Numbered from the stretch's first letter, positions 1 to 7,971 are shown. The stretch is 36,201 bases of DNA from an uncultured Caulobacteraceae bacterium (GCA_902826145.1 CADEDT010000014.1:1-36201); one strand, 5' to 3'. Numbers and translations: made by a program. Notes: generated from the letters alone by a model not told the origin.

Positions 1-51
1 CTTGTTGATTGTCTTGGCCTTAGCCGGGGATTCGACGACGACGACGTTCAT
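1..51 (-). CDS. topA: DNA topoisomerase I, N-terminal fragment (5' end of gene)
   Basis: Only the first 17 codons lie in the window; the gene continues leftward past base 1. The reverse strand reads from an ATG at 51 into MNVVVVESPAKAKTINK, the conserved TOPRIM start of bacterial type IA topoisomerase I (VVVESPAKAKTI). The enzyme relaxes negative supercoils by cutting one strand. It lies downstream of plsY and dprA on the same strand, a frequent order in alphaproteobacteria, but about 390 bases separate it from dprA and a small opposite-strand gene lies between, so it may have its own promoter. No good ribosome-binding site is visible before the ATG. Confidence 0.9.
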   Translation of the reverse strand, partial: MNVVVVESPAKAKTINK

Positions 52-89
52 TCTGGACGGGGTGCTCGCGGAAAAACGGGCCGGAAACT

Positions 90-104
90 GGGGGCCACGC
101 CCCC
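90..104. other. GC-rich hairpin upstream of topA
   Basis: A perfect 6-bp inverted repeat (GGGGGC, loop CAC, GCCCCC) lies between the topA start and the small gene at 258. On the minus strand it falls in the topA leader and no T-run follows, so it is not a convincing terminator. The rest of the 52-257 gap shows no other feature I can support. Confidence 0.3.
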
Positions 105-257
105 CTCTGTCAACGCGCCGAGATGGGGACGGGGCGAGACTTATGCGAGAAGCGGCCTAATTTTCCCTTGTGGTTCCGTAGCTTGGGCGGCGGAAAAGAA
201 AGGCTGGCGGACGCAATCTCGACGTTGTAATCGGCAACTAAGAGTTGATTGAGAGCT

Positions 258-452
258 ATGAACACCAAACCGCGCCTCCCCGAAGACGACGAACTTCCGA
301 CCGCTCGCGAAGTGGCTGATTACCTGCGCGACGTGCTCGCCGGCATGGCCTCGATGGCGCGCGATATCGGGCTGGAGCACACTTCCGCTGCTTTGGAGCT
401 GGCGCGGCGGGAGGCCGAGCGCGAAGCGACCGAGCAGGAAGCTAGCCGCTGA
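258..452 (+). CDS. small conserved-looking hypothetical protein (64 aa)
   Basis: The ATG at 258 opens a 64-residue acidic, mostly helical protein. A TTG nine bases upstream would add three residues and is less likely. The sequence has a short proline/acid-rich start (PEDDELPTAREV), a central helix (ADYLRDVLAGMASMARD) and a charged C-terminal helix rich in Glu and Arg. No signal peptide or membrane segment is visible, so it should be cytoplasmic. It runs towards dprA and the two coding ends overlap by 11 bases. I do not recognise a named family. The amphipathic helices suggest a small regulatory or protein-binding partner, which is inference only. Confidence 0.7.
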   Translation: MNTKPRLPEDDELPTAREVADYLRDVLAGMASMARDIGLEHTSAALELARREAEREATEQEASR

Positions 453-1536
453 AGGCAGCGTTGGCGCGAGCGGCGTAACCGCCCGGCAGCGAGGCGGCGT
501 GGCCTTCTAACTCAAGCTCAGTCAGCGCCGCGGCGACGGCGCCTGCGGGCGCTTCAAGCAGGCGCGCGAGATCGTTGACGTGGATCGGCGTGGGCGACAG
601 CAGCGCGGCAACCTTCTTTGGCAAACCCGGCGGCGGTGGCGGCGCGTCGACGTCGGCAAAGAGCGGACCGGCCGAGAGCGGGCGCAGCGGCGGCGCGCTC
701 TCGCCGAGCGCGGCGATGATGTCCGCAGCATCTTCGATCAGCGTCGCCCCTTGCTTGATCAACGCATTCGACCCGCGCGCCCGCGGATCGAGCGGCGAAC
801 CAGGGGCGGCCATGACATCGCGTCCTTGGTCGGCCGCGGCGCGGGCGGTGATGAGGGAGCCGGAGCGCAATGCGGCTTCGATGATGACGACCGCACGCGA
901 GACGCCCGAGATGATTGAGTTGCGGCGCGGAAAATCGCGAGCGCGCGCAACGCTGCCGAGCGGCGCTTCGGTGATGACGGCGCCGCGTTCGCAGATGGCG
1001 TCGTGAAGTTTAAGGTTCTGTGGCGGATAGGGATGATCGAGTCCGCCTGCGAGTACGGCGACTGTGCCGGCTTCGAGTGAGCCGCGATGCGCGGCGGCGT
1101 CTACGCCACGCGCGAGGCCCGAGACCACTGTGAAGCCGGCGGCGCCAAGATCAGCCGCCACGCGTTCCGCGAACATCAGCGCCGAGCCCGAGCCTTCGCG
1201 CGAGCCAACGATCGCGATCGTTGGCTTCTTCAGCCAGTTCGGATCGCCGCGTATGGCGATGACCGGAGGTGGCGCGTCGAGCTGCGCGAGGAGCGGTGGA
1301 TAGTCGGGCTCACAGCATGCGATGAGCCGCGCGCCAAGCGCTTCAACGCCCTCGATCTCCGCATGCGCTTGCGCTTCCGGCGAGGCGGCGAGGTTGGAGA
1401 CGCGCGGCAGCGCTTCTAGCGCGGCTGATGCCGTGCGAAAGCGCGCAATGAGGCGATGGAAGGTGAGCGGACCAATTCGCGGCGTGCGCGCCAGCCGCGT
1501 CCAAGCAATCAGCTCGGGACGCGACAGCGTGCGCAT
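442..1536 (-). CDS. dprA: DNA processing protein DprA
   Basis: DprA (Smf) binds incoming single-stranded DNA in natural transformation and loads RecA. The 364-residue protein has an N-terminal helical/HhH-like part (TRLARTPRIGPLTFHRLI), then the Rossmann-like core with TIAIVGSREGS, FTVVSGLARGVDAAAH, a GGLDHPYPP segment and the conserved SGSLITARAAADQGR and PGSPLDPRARGSNALI stretches. A C-terminal winged-helix-like region (about 295-355) is typical of the proteobacterial family. The chosen ATG at 1536 shares its A with the plsY stop (TGATG); a GTG three bases earlier is also possible. Translation is probably coupled to plsY. Length is normal. Confidence 0.95.
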   Translation of the reverse strand: MRTLSRPELIAWTRLARTPRIGPLTFHRLIARFRTASAALEALPRVSNLAASPEAQAHAEIEGVEALGARLIACCEPDYPPLLAQLDAPPPVIAIRGDPNWLKKPTIAIVGSREGSGSALMFAERVAADLGAAGFTVVSGLARGVDAAAHRGSLEAGTVAVLAGGLDHPYPPQNLKLHDAICERGAVITEAPLGSVARARDFPRRNSIISGVSRAVVIIEAALRSGSLITARAAADQGRDVMAAPGSPLDPRARGSNALIKQGATLIEDAADIIAALGESAPPLRPLSAGPLFADVDAPPPPPGLPKKVAALLSPTPIHVNDLARLLEAPAGAVAAALTELELEGHAASLPGGYAARANAAFSG

Positions 1537-2585
1537 CACGCCTCGCGTTTCGGTTCGGAGGAGTCGGGTTCGTCTTCCGGCTGAACTTCTTCAGGTGTCG
1601 GCTCTGGCGCCTGCTGCGGTTCAACTTGCACCGCCTCTGCCGTCGGCGGTGGCTCCGGTTCGGGCTCCGGCGTTGGCTGAACCGCCGGTGGTTCTGGCTC
1701 CCGCACCGACATTTGCGGCTCTGGTTCCGGTTCAGGTTCTGGCTCTGGAGTTGGTTCGACCGGAGGCGGCTCTGGCGCGACGTGCACGGCCTTCGGTGGT
1801 TCGGGCTCCGGCGCTGACACTGCCGGCGGAGTTGGTTCAGGCGCTGGTGGTTCAGGCTCCGGCGCAGCGGTGCGCGGTGGTGCAGGCGTTGGCACGGGCA
1901 CAACCGCTGGTGCGCTAGCAGGCGCGGGTGCGGCCGTTGCTTCGCCTTCGTCTTTCTTCTTGTCGCCGATACGTGGCTCAGTCCCGGCGAGCAGCCGCTG
2001 GATGTTCGAGCGATGACGCCAGAAGATCAGGACGGCCAGCACGGCTGTAAACGCGATCTCTTCCCAGCCGAAGCCGGCGACAAACGCCATGATTGGCGCA
2101 ATCGCCGCCGCGCAAAGTGCCGCGAGCGATGAGAAGCGAAACATCGTGGCGACGGCCAGCCAGGTGACGCCAGCAATGAGTCCAAGCGGCCACGGGCCCG
2201 CGAACAGTACGCCGAAGAATGTCGCGACGCCCTTGCCGCCCTTGAAGCCGAGCCACACCGGATAGCAATGGCCGACAAATGCCGCCCCGCCGGCGACGAG
2301 CCCTAATTGGTATGCGGTGTTGTCGCCCAGCGTGTCGCCGCCAAGGGCGCCTGCGATCCATTTCACGATCAGAAGCGCGAGGCCGGCCTTTGCCGCATCG
2401 AGCACCAAAGTCGCAAGCGCGATGTCCTTGCGGCCGGTGCGGAGCACGTTGGTTGCGCCAATATTGCCCGAGCCGATTTGGCGGATGTCGCCCAATCCAG
2501 CCGCACGCGTGAGCACGAGGCCGAACGGGATCGAGCCGAGGAGATAGCCGGCAATCGCGGCCAGGACAAAAAAGAACGTTACCAC
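1536..2585 (-). CDS. plsY: glycerol-3-phosphate acyltransferase PlsY with long Pro/Glu-rich tail
   Basis: PlsY transfers the acyl group of acyl-phosphate to glycerol-3-phosphate, the first step of phospholipid synthesis, in the inner membrane. Residues 1-205 carry the family motifs: GSIPFG and SGNIGATNVLR, then GHCYPVWLGFKGGKG, then WRHRSNIQRLLAGTE, among several hydrophobic segments. Family members are usually about 200 residues. This one has 349 because a 140-residue tail (about 209-349) of EPEP, PAP and PTPEP repeats follows a KKKDEGE linker. The GTG at 2585 is chosen because the hydrophobic N-terminus begins there. The ornithine-cyclodeaminase-like gene ends 42 bases upstream and dprA overlaps its stop, suggesting one transcript. 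Confidence 0.93.
   Translation of the reverse strand: MVTFFFVLAAIAGYLLGSIPFGLVLTRAAGLGDIRQIGSGNIGATNVLRTGRKDIALATLVLDAAKAGLALLIVKWIAGALGGDTLGDNTAYQLGLVAGGAAFVGHCYPVWLGFKGGKGVATFFGVLFAGPWPLGLIAGVTWLAVATMFRFSSLAALCAAAIAPIMAFVAGFGWEEIAFTAVLAVLIFWRHRSNIQRLLAGTEPRIGDKKKDEGEATAAPAPASAPAVVPVPTPAPPRTAAPEPEPPAPEPTPPAVSAPEPEPPKAVHVAPEPPPVEPTPEPEPEPEPEPQMSVREPEPPAVQPTPEPEPEPPPTAEAVQVEPQQAPEPTPEEVQPEDEPDSSEPKREA
1560..1960. repeat. degenerate low-complexity repeat encoding the PlsY Pro/Glu tail
   Basis: On the plus strand this stretch is an irregular run of short units such as GGCTCTGGTTCCGG and GGTTCAGG. On the coding strand it gives Glu-Pro and Pro-Ala codons. The units vary in length and sequence, so this is coding low complexity rather than a CRISPR or an exact tandem array. 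Such DNA can expand or contract by slippage. Confidence 0.75.
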
Positions 2586-2627
2586 GCGCGCTCTCTAACA
2601 GGGACAAGCGCGTCTGTGGAGAGGGCT

Positions 2628-3569
2628 TCAGTCTTTCGCGTAGAGCGCAGCGGCAGCCGCGAGGTCTTGCACGATGTGGCCGAGCGATTTGTAGGCGGTG
2701 ATGTGTGACTCGCTTTGGCGACCTTCGATGGCGCCGCTGAGTACTTGGCCGATCTCGCCGACGACATGGTCATCGCTGATGACGCCGGCTTCCTTGGCGC
2801 GAAGAAACTCTGCTCCCTGCGCAAGCGCGCCTTCACGGCTGTCGGCTATGAAGCGCGATCTTGCGACCAGATCGTTATCGACTTCGGCGGGGCCGGCGTA
2901 GCTTGAACCGACGATGTTCACGTGCGTGCCGGGTCGCAGCCAGTTGCCTTCGAGGATCGGTTCTTTGGCGGCGGAGACCGTGCAGATGATGTCTGCTTCG
3001 GCAACACAGGCGCGCGCCGTCGGCGCCGGCGTTACAGCTACGCCGAGCTCCGTTTGCATTTCACCCGCATAGGCGGTCGCGAGCTCAGCAGAGCGTCCCC
3101 ATACGGTGATCGCTTCGAGTTTGCGTACTTTGCTGATCGCACGCGCGTGCGTACGCGCTTGTTCGCCGTAGCCGAGGATGGCCAGACGCGTGGAGTCAAG
3201 CCGCGCGAGGGCGTCGGTCGCGACCGCGCTCGCCGCGGCTGTGCGGATCGCGGTGATTTCTCCGGCGTGTAGGATGCAGACGGGCGCGCCACTCTCGCCG
3301 TCGAACAGAACCACGACGCCTTGATGCGATTGGACGCCCTTGGCGAAGTTCTCGGGGAAAACGCTGATGAGCTTCGCGCCGAATACTTTTCGCCCGCCAA
3401 GCCCACCGGGCATCGAGCCGAACAGGCGTCCCTCGCCCAGAGGCACGATGGCGCGCAGCAGTTGCTTGGTCTCGCCCTTGGAGAACGCAATCATCGCGTT
3501 GCGCACGATGGGGATGCAGACGTCATAGGTGAGGCGGCGGGCCACCTCTTCTTTGTCGATGAAGCGCAT
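2628..3569 (-). CDS. ornithine cyclodeaminase / mu-crystallin family protein
   Basis: A 313-residue NAD(P)-binding protein of the OCD/mu-crystallin family, whose members include ornithine cyclodeaminase, ketimine reductases, EutC of ectoine breakdown and iminosuccinate reductase. Seen here: FGAKLISVFPEN and VVVLFDGESGAPVCIL, the substrate-loop TAIRTAAASAVAT, and a Rossmann turn LAILGYGEQARTHARAI near residues 129-145. The start is placed at the ATG that opens MRFIDKEEVARRL; the reading frame extends upstream but only over the divergent gene. It faces a threonine-dehydratase-like gene across 34 bases. This OCD/PLP-lyase pairing also occurs in ectoine (eutBC) and beta-hydroxyaspartate pathways, but the other genes of those pathways are absent here, so the substrate is unknown. 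Confidence 0.85.
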   Translation of the reverse strand: MRFIDKEEVARRLTYDVCIPIVRNAMIAFSKGETKQLLRAIVPLGEGRLFGSMPGGLGGRKVFGAKLISVFPENFAKGVQSHQGVVVLFDGESGAPVCILHAGEITAIRTAAASAVATDALARLDSTRLAILGYGEQARTHARAISKVRKLEAITVWGRSAELATAYAGEMQTELGVAVTPAPTARACVAEADIICTVSAAKEPILEGNWLRPGTHVNIVGSSYAGPAEVDNDLVARSRFIADSREGALAQGAEFLRAKEAGVISDDHVVGEIGQVLSGAIEGRQSESHITAYKSLGHIVQDLAAAAALYAKD

Positions 3570-3603
3570 GGCGCAGCTTAACCGCGGAGCGTATGAGTGC
3601 GCC

Positions 3604-4569
3604 ATGCCGAACCTGCCGCCTATCCGCCCCGTCACGCTCGCCGAGATCGAAGCAGCGCGCGAGCGGATTCGGGGCACGGTGTTGCGCACGCCGCTGGTGA
3701 AGCTTGACCTCGGCAAGGATGGGCCGGACATACGGCTGAAGCTTGAGAACCTGCAGCCGACGAATGCCTACAAGATCCGCGGTGGCGTCAACGCTGTGGC
3801 GATGCTGAGCGATGAAGCCAAACAGCGCGGAGTCTGGACGATTAGCGCCGGCAATGCGGGCCAAGCCGTGGCATACGCAGCGCGCGCGGCCGGCGTGCCG
3901 TGCAAGATCGTGGTGATCGAAACGGCGCCGCAGACGAAGATCGATCGCATGCAGGCGCTTGGCGCGCAGTTGGTGTTGACGCCGTTCGATGTGTGCTGGC
4001 GCGCGCTCGAAACCCACGAGTTTCCCGGCATGGACGGGACGCTCGTGCACCCGTTCGACGATCACAATTTTATCGCCGGCCACGGCTCTATGGCCCTGGA
4101 GATTTTAGAGGATTGCCCGGACGTGAAGACGGTGATCGCAGCCATTGGTGGCGGCGGGCTGGTTGCAGGTGTTGGCGCGGCGCTGAAGGCAAAGGCGCCG
4201 CATGTGAAGCTCCTCGGCGCAGAGCCTGAGACGGCGGCGCCGCTTTCGGTGTCTCTCGCGGCCGATGCACCACAGGAATTTCACGCGTGGGAATATTCGT
4301 TTGTCGACGGCGCTGGCGGGCGCAGCGTCATCCAGCGCATGTGGGAGCGCATGAAGCCGCTGGTGGACGGTGACATCGTCGTGACGTTGGAGGAGACGCG
4401 CAAGGCGATGAGGTTGATGGCGGAGAAGGCGCGCGTAATTGCGGAGGGCGCTGGCGCGTTGCCGCTGGCGGCGGCGCTTTCAGGGAAGGCAGGCGACGGG
4501 CCGATCGTCTGCGTCGTCAGCGGCGGCAACATTGATCTGGCGAAGTTTAGCGAGTTGATTGCGATTTAG
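3604..4569 (+). CDS. threonine/serine dehydratase-like PLP enzyme (fold type II)
   Basis: A 321-residue PLP-dependent lyase or racemase of the tryptophan-synthase-beta fold. The Schiff-base lysine is K57 in QPTNAYKIRGG. The asparagine loop is SAGNAGQAVAYAAR, the phosphate-binding glycine loop is AAIGGGGLVAGVG, and the C-terminal VSGGNIDL matches the usual SGGN. The ring-facing stretch is AYKIRGG instead of the commoner SFKIRGA. The start is the ATG opening MPNLPPIRPVTLAEIEAAR; an in-frame upstream extension would overlap the divergent gene. Candidate activities are Thr/Ser dehydratase, hydroxyaspartate lyase or serine racemase. The divergent OCD-family gene suggests the two act on one imine or amino-acid substrate, which is inference. 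Confidence 0.85.
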   Translation: MPNLPPIRPVTLAEIEAARERIRGTVLRTPLVKLDLGKDGPDIRLKLENLQPTNAYKIRGGVNAVAMLSDEAKQRGVWTISAGNAGQAVAYAARAAGVPCKIVVIETAPQTKIDRMQALGAQLVLTPFDVCWRALETHEFPGMDGTLVHPFDDHNFIAGHGSMALEILEDCPDVKTVIAAIGGGGLVAGVGAALKAKAPHVKLLGAEPETAAPLSVSLAADAPQEFHAWEYSFVDGAGGRSVIQRMWERMKPLVDGDIVVTLEETRKAMRLMAEKARVIAEGAGALPLAAALSGKAGDGPIVCVVSGGNIDLAKFSELIAI

Positions 4570-5120
4570 GCCAGCCAAGCAAACCATTGGCCAGTGTGGA
4601 TCGCGATTTGCAGCATCGCTGTCGTGCCGAATGCGATGCCGATCAGCGCTGGTCCGAGCGAAAACCAAAACAGCCAGCGCGCGCGAATGAGCAGGCAGAC
4701 GGCGAGGATCGCCATCGCGATCGAAATCAGCGCGCTTGAGATGTCGTATTGATCATCGAAGGTGCTGAGGCGCGCGAAATCTGCCTCTGCACCGATCGCG
4801 CGGGCTTGGACTTCATCCTTCCGTTCCCGCACGCGGCCGACTTCGGCAACTTGCTCGGTGATCTCTGCTTGGAGCGAAGCGTTGCTACGCGTTCTGGCTT
4901 CGCGCTGAAGGTTGGCGAGCTGATAGGTCGCCATGTCTTCGCGCACGCGCACGGCTTGGTACCAGGCCCAGCTATTGTTTCGCTCGGCCTGCGCCTGCTG
5001 CATCTGCTGTTCGAGATTGCTGCCCTTGATGGCGGTGACCGCGACGAACGCGGCGAGAATGGCGATCGTCAGCGCCACCAGATTGTTGGCGCGCTCGTTT
5101 GCTTTGTCTTCGTCGCTCAT
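4566..5120 (-). CDS. DUF4337-like membrane protein
   Basis: A 184-residue protein with one N-terminal membrane segment (NNLVALTIAILAAFVAVTAI), a helical, Gln/Glu/Arg-rich soluble middle (EQQMQQAQAERNNSWAWYQA, likely coiled coil) and two C-terminal membrane segments. The NNSWAWYQA pattern and layout fit the DUF4337 family, whose function is unknown. The ATG at 5120 is chosen because a G-rich Shine-Dalgarno-like stretch (AGGGCGGGG) precedes it; the frame runs 13 codons further. It lies 23 bases after the lipoprotein gene and ends four bases inside the convergent PLP-enzyme gene, so it is the probable last gene of the pyr operon. Confidence 0.8.
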   Translation of the reverse strand: MSDEDKANERANNLVALTIAILAAFVAVTAIKGSNLEQQMQQAQAERNNSWAWYQAVRVREDMATYQLANLQREARTRSNASLQAEITEQVAEVGRVRERKDEVQARAIGAEADFARLSTFDDQYDISSALISIAMAILAVCLLIRARWLFWFSLGPALIGIAFGTTAMLQIAIHTGQWFAWLA

Positions 5121-5143
5121 GGCCCCCCGCCCTGAACTCTTAC

Positions 5144-5491
5144 CTAGCTGCCGCTGCAATTAGCCGGCGCTGCGCGGCCGACTTCCCATTGGCCGCTGGC
5201 GCCGCCGCCGCGGAAGCCGTAGCGGCCGTTGGTGTAGTGACCGGCGCCATCGCCTGGCAGCACCATGGACGGGCCGCCGACGATCTGAACCCGCGCATTG
5301 GCGCCGTCGATGTCGACGACGATCTGCTGACCGTTGTCGCACGAATACATAATTGGCCCGTCGAGCGGGATCGGCGGCGGCGTATCGCCTGGGCCCGGAT
5401 CGCCAGGACCGATGGGCGGCGGCACGTAGCCGCCTGATGTGCCGCAAGCGGCCAAGGCGAGCAGCGCAACGCCGAGCACAAGTTTACGCAT
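5144..5491 (-). CDS. MliC-like lipoprotein
   Basis: A 115-residue lipoprotein: signal peptide MRKLVLGVALLALAAC with the lipobox LAAC (Cys 16), a Gly/Pro linker (GYVPPPIGPGDPGPG), then a small domain beginning MYSCDNGQQIVVDIDG and ending with a second Cys (PANC). The YxCxxG pattern followed by short beta-strands fits the MliC/C-type lysozyme inhibitor fold, which protects the cell wall from host lysozyme. A strong GGGAGG lies just before the ATG. It sits 11 bases after pyrC and is probably co-transcribed with it. The MliC assignment is by pattern only. Confidence 0.75.
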   Translation of the reverse strand: MRKLVLGVALLALAACGTSGGYVPPPIGPGDPGPGDTPPPIPLDGPIMYSCDNGQQIVVDIDGANARVQIVGGPSMVLPGDGAGHYTNGRYGFRGGGASGQWEVGRAAPANCSGS

Positions 5492-5502
5492 CGAGGCCTC
5501 CC

Positions 5503-6783
5503 TTAGCCGCCGAAGACAGTTTTACCGCCGACAAATGTCCGCTTTACGGCGCCCTGCATGAGCTTCTCGTCGAACGGCGAGTTGTTGGATTTGGAGCGCA
5601 GCTTGTCGCTGTCCAGACGGAACGGCGCACCAAGATCGATAAGGATGATGTCGGCGGGTGCGTCCTTGGCGAGGCGGCCCTGCGGCAGGTTCATTAGCTT
5701 TGCCGGGCGCTGGGTCATGGCGCGGAAGAGCGTGTTGAGAGCGACGTCGCCTTTGTGGTGCAGCGTCAGCGCGCCGGGCAGCAGTGTTTCCAGGCCGACA
5801 GCGCCGAACGCCGCTTCTTCAAACGGCAGGCGCTTGTCTTCGGCAGGCAGCGGGTCGTGGCCAGAGACGATCACGTCGATCAGGCCGTCGCTGACGGCTT
5901 GCGCGAGCGCGACGCGATCGTCTTCGCTCCGCAGCGGCGGTGAGAGCTTGGCGAAGGTGCGATAGCCGTCGACGTCGTTCTCGTTGAGCACGAGGTGGTG
6001 GACGTTGACGCTGGCGTACGCCTTCACGCCCTTGTCCTTCGCGCGCTTCAGCGACGGCAGTGTTTGCGCCGACGAGATCATGTCGAGCAGCAATTTGCCG
6101 CGCGTGAGTTCAGCGAGCGCGAGATCGCGCTCGGCCATGATCACTTCGGCTGCGGCAGGAATTCCGGGGAGGCCCAGGCGCGCGGCAAGCTCGCCCTCAT
6201 GCATCACTCCACCTTCAGCGAGGTACGGATCTTCCGGGCGATGGGCGATCAGCGCGTCGAAGATGGTGGCGTAGGAGAGTGCGCGGCGCAGCGTGCGGCC
6301 CGAGACGATGGGCTTGTCGCCGTTGGTGAACAGCACCGCGCCGGCTTCGGCCATGAGGCCGATCTCGGTCATCAGTTCACCGTCGAGATGCTTGGTGAGT
6401 GCCGCCGCCGGCAGAATGCGCACGCCGCCGGAGCGATCGATGCCGCGACGGAGCACGAAGTCGATCAAGCTCTGATCGTCCAGAACCGGCGTCGTGTTCG
6501 GCATCATCACCATGGTGGTGACGCCGCCTGCAGCCGCGGCGCGGCCTGCGGACTTGAACGTCTCTTTGTGCTCAGCGCCCGGTTCGCCGATGACGACGCG
6601 CATGTCGATCAGGCCGGGCGCGACGTGGGCGCCATCGGCGTCGACGATCTCGGCGCCGTCAGGCGCGCCCGAGACACTGCCGACGTCGAGGATCTTCTCA
6701 GCGAATAGGATGGCGCCGTCTTCGACCTTGTTTTTGGCAGGGTCGATCAGCTTGGCGTTCTTGATGAGAGTCGGCTTAGTCAT
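5503..6783 (-). CDS. pyrC: dihydroorotase homologue lacking metal ligands (PyrC'/PyrX-type)
   Basis: A 426-residue amidohydrolase-fold protein in the pyrB operon. Overall similarity to class I dihydroorotase is clear (EPGAEHKETFKSAGRAAAAG, MVMMPNTTPVLDD, LGLPGIPAAAE, KLSPPLR, FGAVGLETLLPGAL). The catalytic set is mostly absent. The HxHxR after DM is RVVIG (62-66), the later metal His in the HxSSA region is Met 235, and the catalytic Asp of the TDHAPH motif is Gly 308 (SGHDPL). It is therefore probably inactive as dihydroorotase. Known inactive PyrC' proteins in pseudomonads support assembly of aspartate transcarbamoylase, which would fit the pyrB linkage. A true dihydroorotase should be elsewhere. 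The start overlaps the end of the small ORF upstream. Confidence 0.85.
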   Translation of the reverse strand: MTKPTLIKNAKLIDPAKNKVEDGAILFAEKILDVGSVSGAPDGAEIVDADGAHVAPGLIDMRVVIGEPGAEHKETFKSAGRAAAAGGVTTMVMMPNTTPVLDDQSLIDFVLRRGIDRSGGVRILPAAALTKHLDGELMTEIGLMAEAGAVLFTNGDKPIVSGRTLRRALSYATIFDALIAHRPEDPYLAEGGVMHEGELAARLGLPGIPAAAEVIMAERDLALAELTRGKLLLDMISSAQTLPSLKRAKDKGVKAYASVNVHHLVLNENDVDGYRTFAKLSPPLRSEDDRVALAQAVSDGLIDVIVSGHDPLPAEDKRLPFEEAAFGAVGLETLLPGALTLHHKGDVALNTLFRAMTQRPAKLMNLPQGRLAKDAPADIILIDLGAPFRLDSDKLRSKSNNSPFDEKLMQGAVKRTFVGGKTVFGG

Positions 6784-6934
6784 GCCGGCTGCGCTTCGCT
6801 GCGACGTTGATCGTGGTTGAGAAGGCGATGGCGATGATGAATGGCACCCAGATCGGCAGCGTGCCGAGGCCGGGTGTATTGAGTGCGGCGGCGAGGTGAT
6901 CGTCGACGAGCCACCAGAGCAGGAACATCCACAT
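6776..6934 (-). CDS. 52-aa membrane ORF between pyrB and pyrC
   Basis: A 52-residue frame fits exactly between two operon genes. Its ATG shares one base with the pyrB stop (TAATG) and its TAA lies eight bases inside the pyrC start. The protein begins [19 protein letters not shown], has a second hydrophobic stretch (LPIWVPFIIAIAFSTTINVA) and ends in a basic tail KRSRHD. This suggests one or two membrane passes with the tail in the cytoplasm. The precise overlaps at both ends are the main evidence that it is translated. No family is recognised. It could simply couple pyrB and pyrC translation, since pyrC has no clear ribosome-binding site of its own. Confidence 0.65.
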   Translation of the reverse strand: MWMFLLWWLVDDHLAAALNTPGLGTLPIWVPFIIAIAFSTTINVAAKRSRHD

Positions 6935-7926
6935 TAGGAGCGCTCCTCGTTGGCGCCGCTTTCAGCCAACGCTTCCAACACCGCCATGCGCACGGCGACG
7001 CCCATACGGACCTGGGTTTCGATCAGCGAGACGGAGGGATTGTCGGCGACGGAACTGTCGATCTCGACACCGCGGTTCATCGGCCCGGGATGCATGACCA
7101 GCGCGCCGGGCTTTGCCAGCCGCAGCTTTTCATCGTCGAGACCATAGAACCAGAAATACTCGCGCGCCGAGGGGAAGAAGCCGCCGTCCATGCGTTCGCG
7201 CTGCAGCCGCAGCATCATCACCACGTCGGCGTCCTTCAGTCCGGCGCGCATGTCGTGAAAGACCTTCGCGCCCCACTTCTCTGCGCCGGCCGGCATCAAG
7301 GTCGGCGGGCCAATCAGGCGCACTTGCGCGCCGAGCAGCGTCAGCAGCGCCACGTTCGAACGGGCAACGCGGCTGTGCAGAACATCGCCGCAGATCGCGA
7401 CCGTCTGCCCTTCGACGGCGCCCAGGCGCGAGCGGATGGTGAAGGCGTCCAGAAGTGCTTGCGTTGGATGCTCGTGTTTGCCGTCGCCAGCATTGATCAC
7501 GGCGCAATCGACTTTGCGTGAGAGTAGCTCAGCTGCGCCGGATGAGCCGTGACGCACGACAAGTAGGTCAGGCCGCATCGCGTTAAGCGTCGCCGCAGTG
7601 TCGATCAGCGTTTCGCCCTTCGCGACTGATGAGCTCTTCACGCTCATGTTCACGACGTCGGCGCCCATGCGCTTGCCGGCGAGCTCGAACGAGCTCTGCG
7701 TTCTTGTGGAATTCTCAAAGAAAAGATTGATCAGGGTTCGGCCGCGCAACGTGTCGAGCTTCTTGACCTTCTGGTCGAGCAACGGCGCGAACATCTCTGC
7801 GCGGTCGAGCAGGTTCTCGGCTTCGAAACGATCCAGGTCAGCTATGGCCAGAAGATGCTTTTGGCGAAAGCGAATGGCGCGGGCGTTCTGATCGCTTTTC
7901 TTCACGCCAGTCGGTCGTTGAGCCAT
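6934..7926 (-). CDS. pyrB: aspartate carbamoyltransferase catalytic subunit
   Basis: PyrB joins carbamoyl phosphate and L-aspartate in the second step of pyrimidine synthesis. The 330-residue protein has all main signatures: [12 protein letters not shown] (S73-T-R-T76, carbamoyl-phosphate site), [22 protein letters not shown] (153-156) and the aspartate-binding [12 protein letters not shown] near the C-terminus. The first 20 residues are an extension typical of the alphaproteobacterial type. The ATG at 7926 is preceded by two short hairpins and no clear Shine-Dalgarno site. Downstream it is coupled to a small ORF and the inactive PyrC homologue. No regulatory subunit gene (pyrI) is visible. 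Confidence 0.97.
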   Translation of the reverse strand: MAQRPTGVKKSDQNARAIRFRQKHLLAIADLDRFEAENLLDRAEMFAPLLDQKVKKLDTLRGRTLINLFFENSTRTQSSFELAGKRMGADVVNMSVKSSSVAKGETLIDTAATLNAMRPDLLVVRHGSSGAAELLSRKVDCAVINAGDGKHEHPTQALLDAFTIRSRLGAVEGQTVAICGDVLHSRVARSNVALLTLLGAQVRLIGPPTLMPAGAEKWGAKVFHDMRAGLKDADVVMMLRLQRERMDGGFFPSAREYFWFYGLDDEKLRLAKPGALVMHPGPMNRGVEIDSSVADNPSVSLIETQVRMGVAVRMAVLEALAESGANEERS

Positions 7927-7929
7927 GCG

Positions 7930-7971
7930 CGCTTGTTAAGCGGTATGTCCGCTTCGCCGCAAGCGCGGCGA
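7930..7971 (-). promoter_or_regulatory. tandem hairpins in the pyrB leader
   Basis: Two perfect inverted repeats lie directly before pyrB: a 7-bp stem with an AAGC loop (7954-7971) and a 5-bp stem with a 3-base loop (7930-7942). In the transcript they would be stacked within about 45 bases of the start codon. There is no T-run, so they are not intrinsic terminators. They might influence pyrB translation or mRNA stability. That role is inference. Confidence 0.35.

Noticed and set aside
1560-1960. Possible CRISPR or tandem array from repeated short units
   Set aside because: Units differ in length and sequence with no regular spacers; it encodes the Pro/Glu tail of PlsY in frame.
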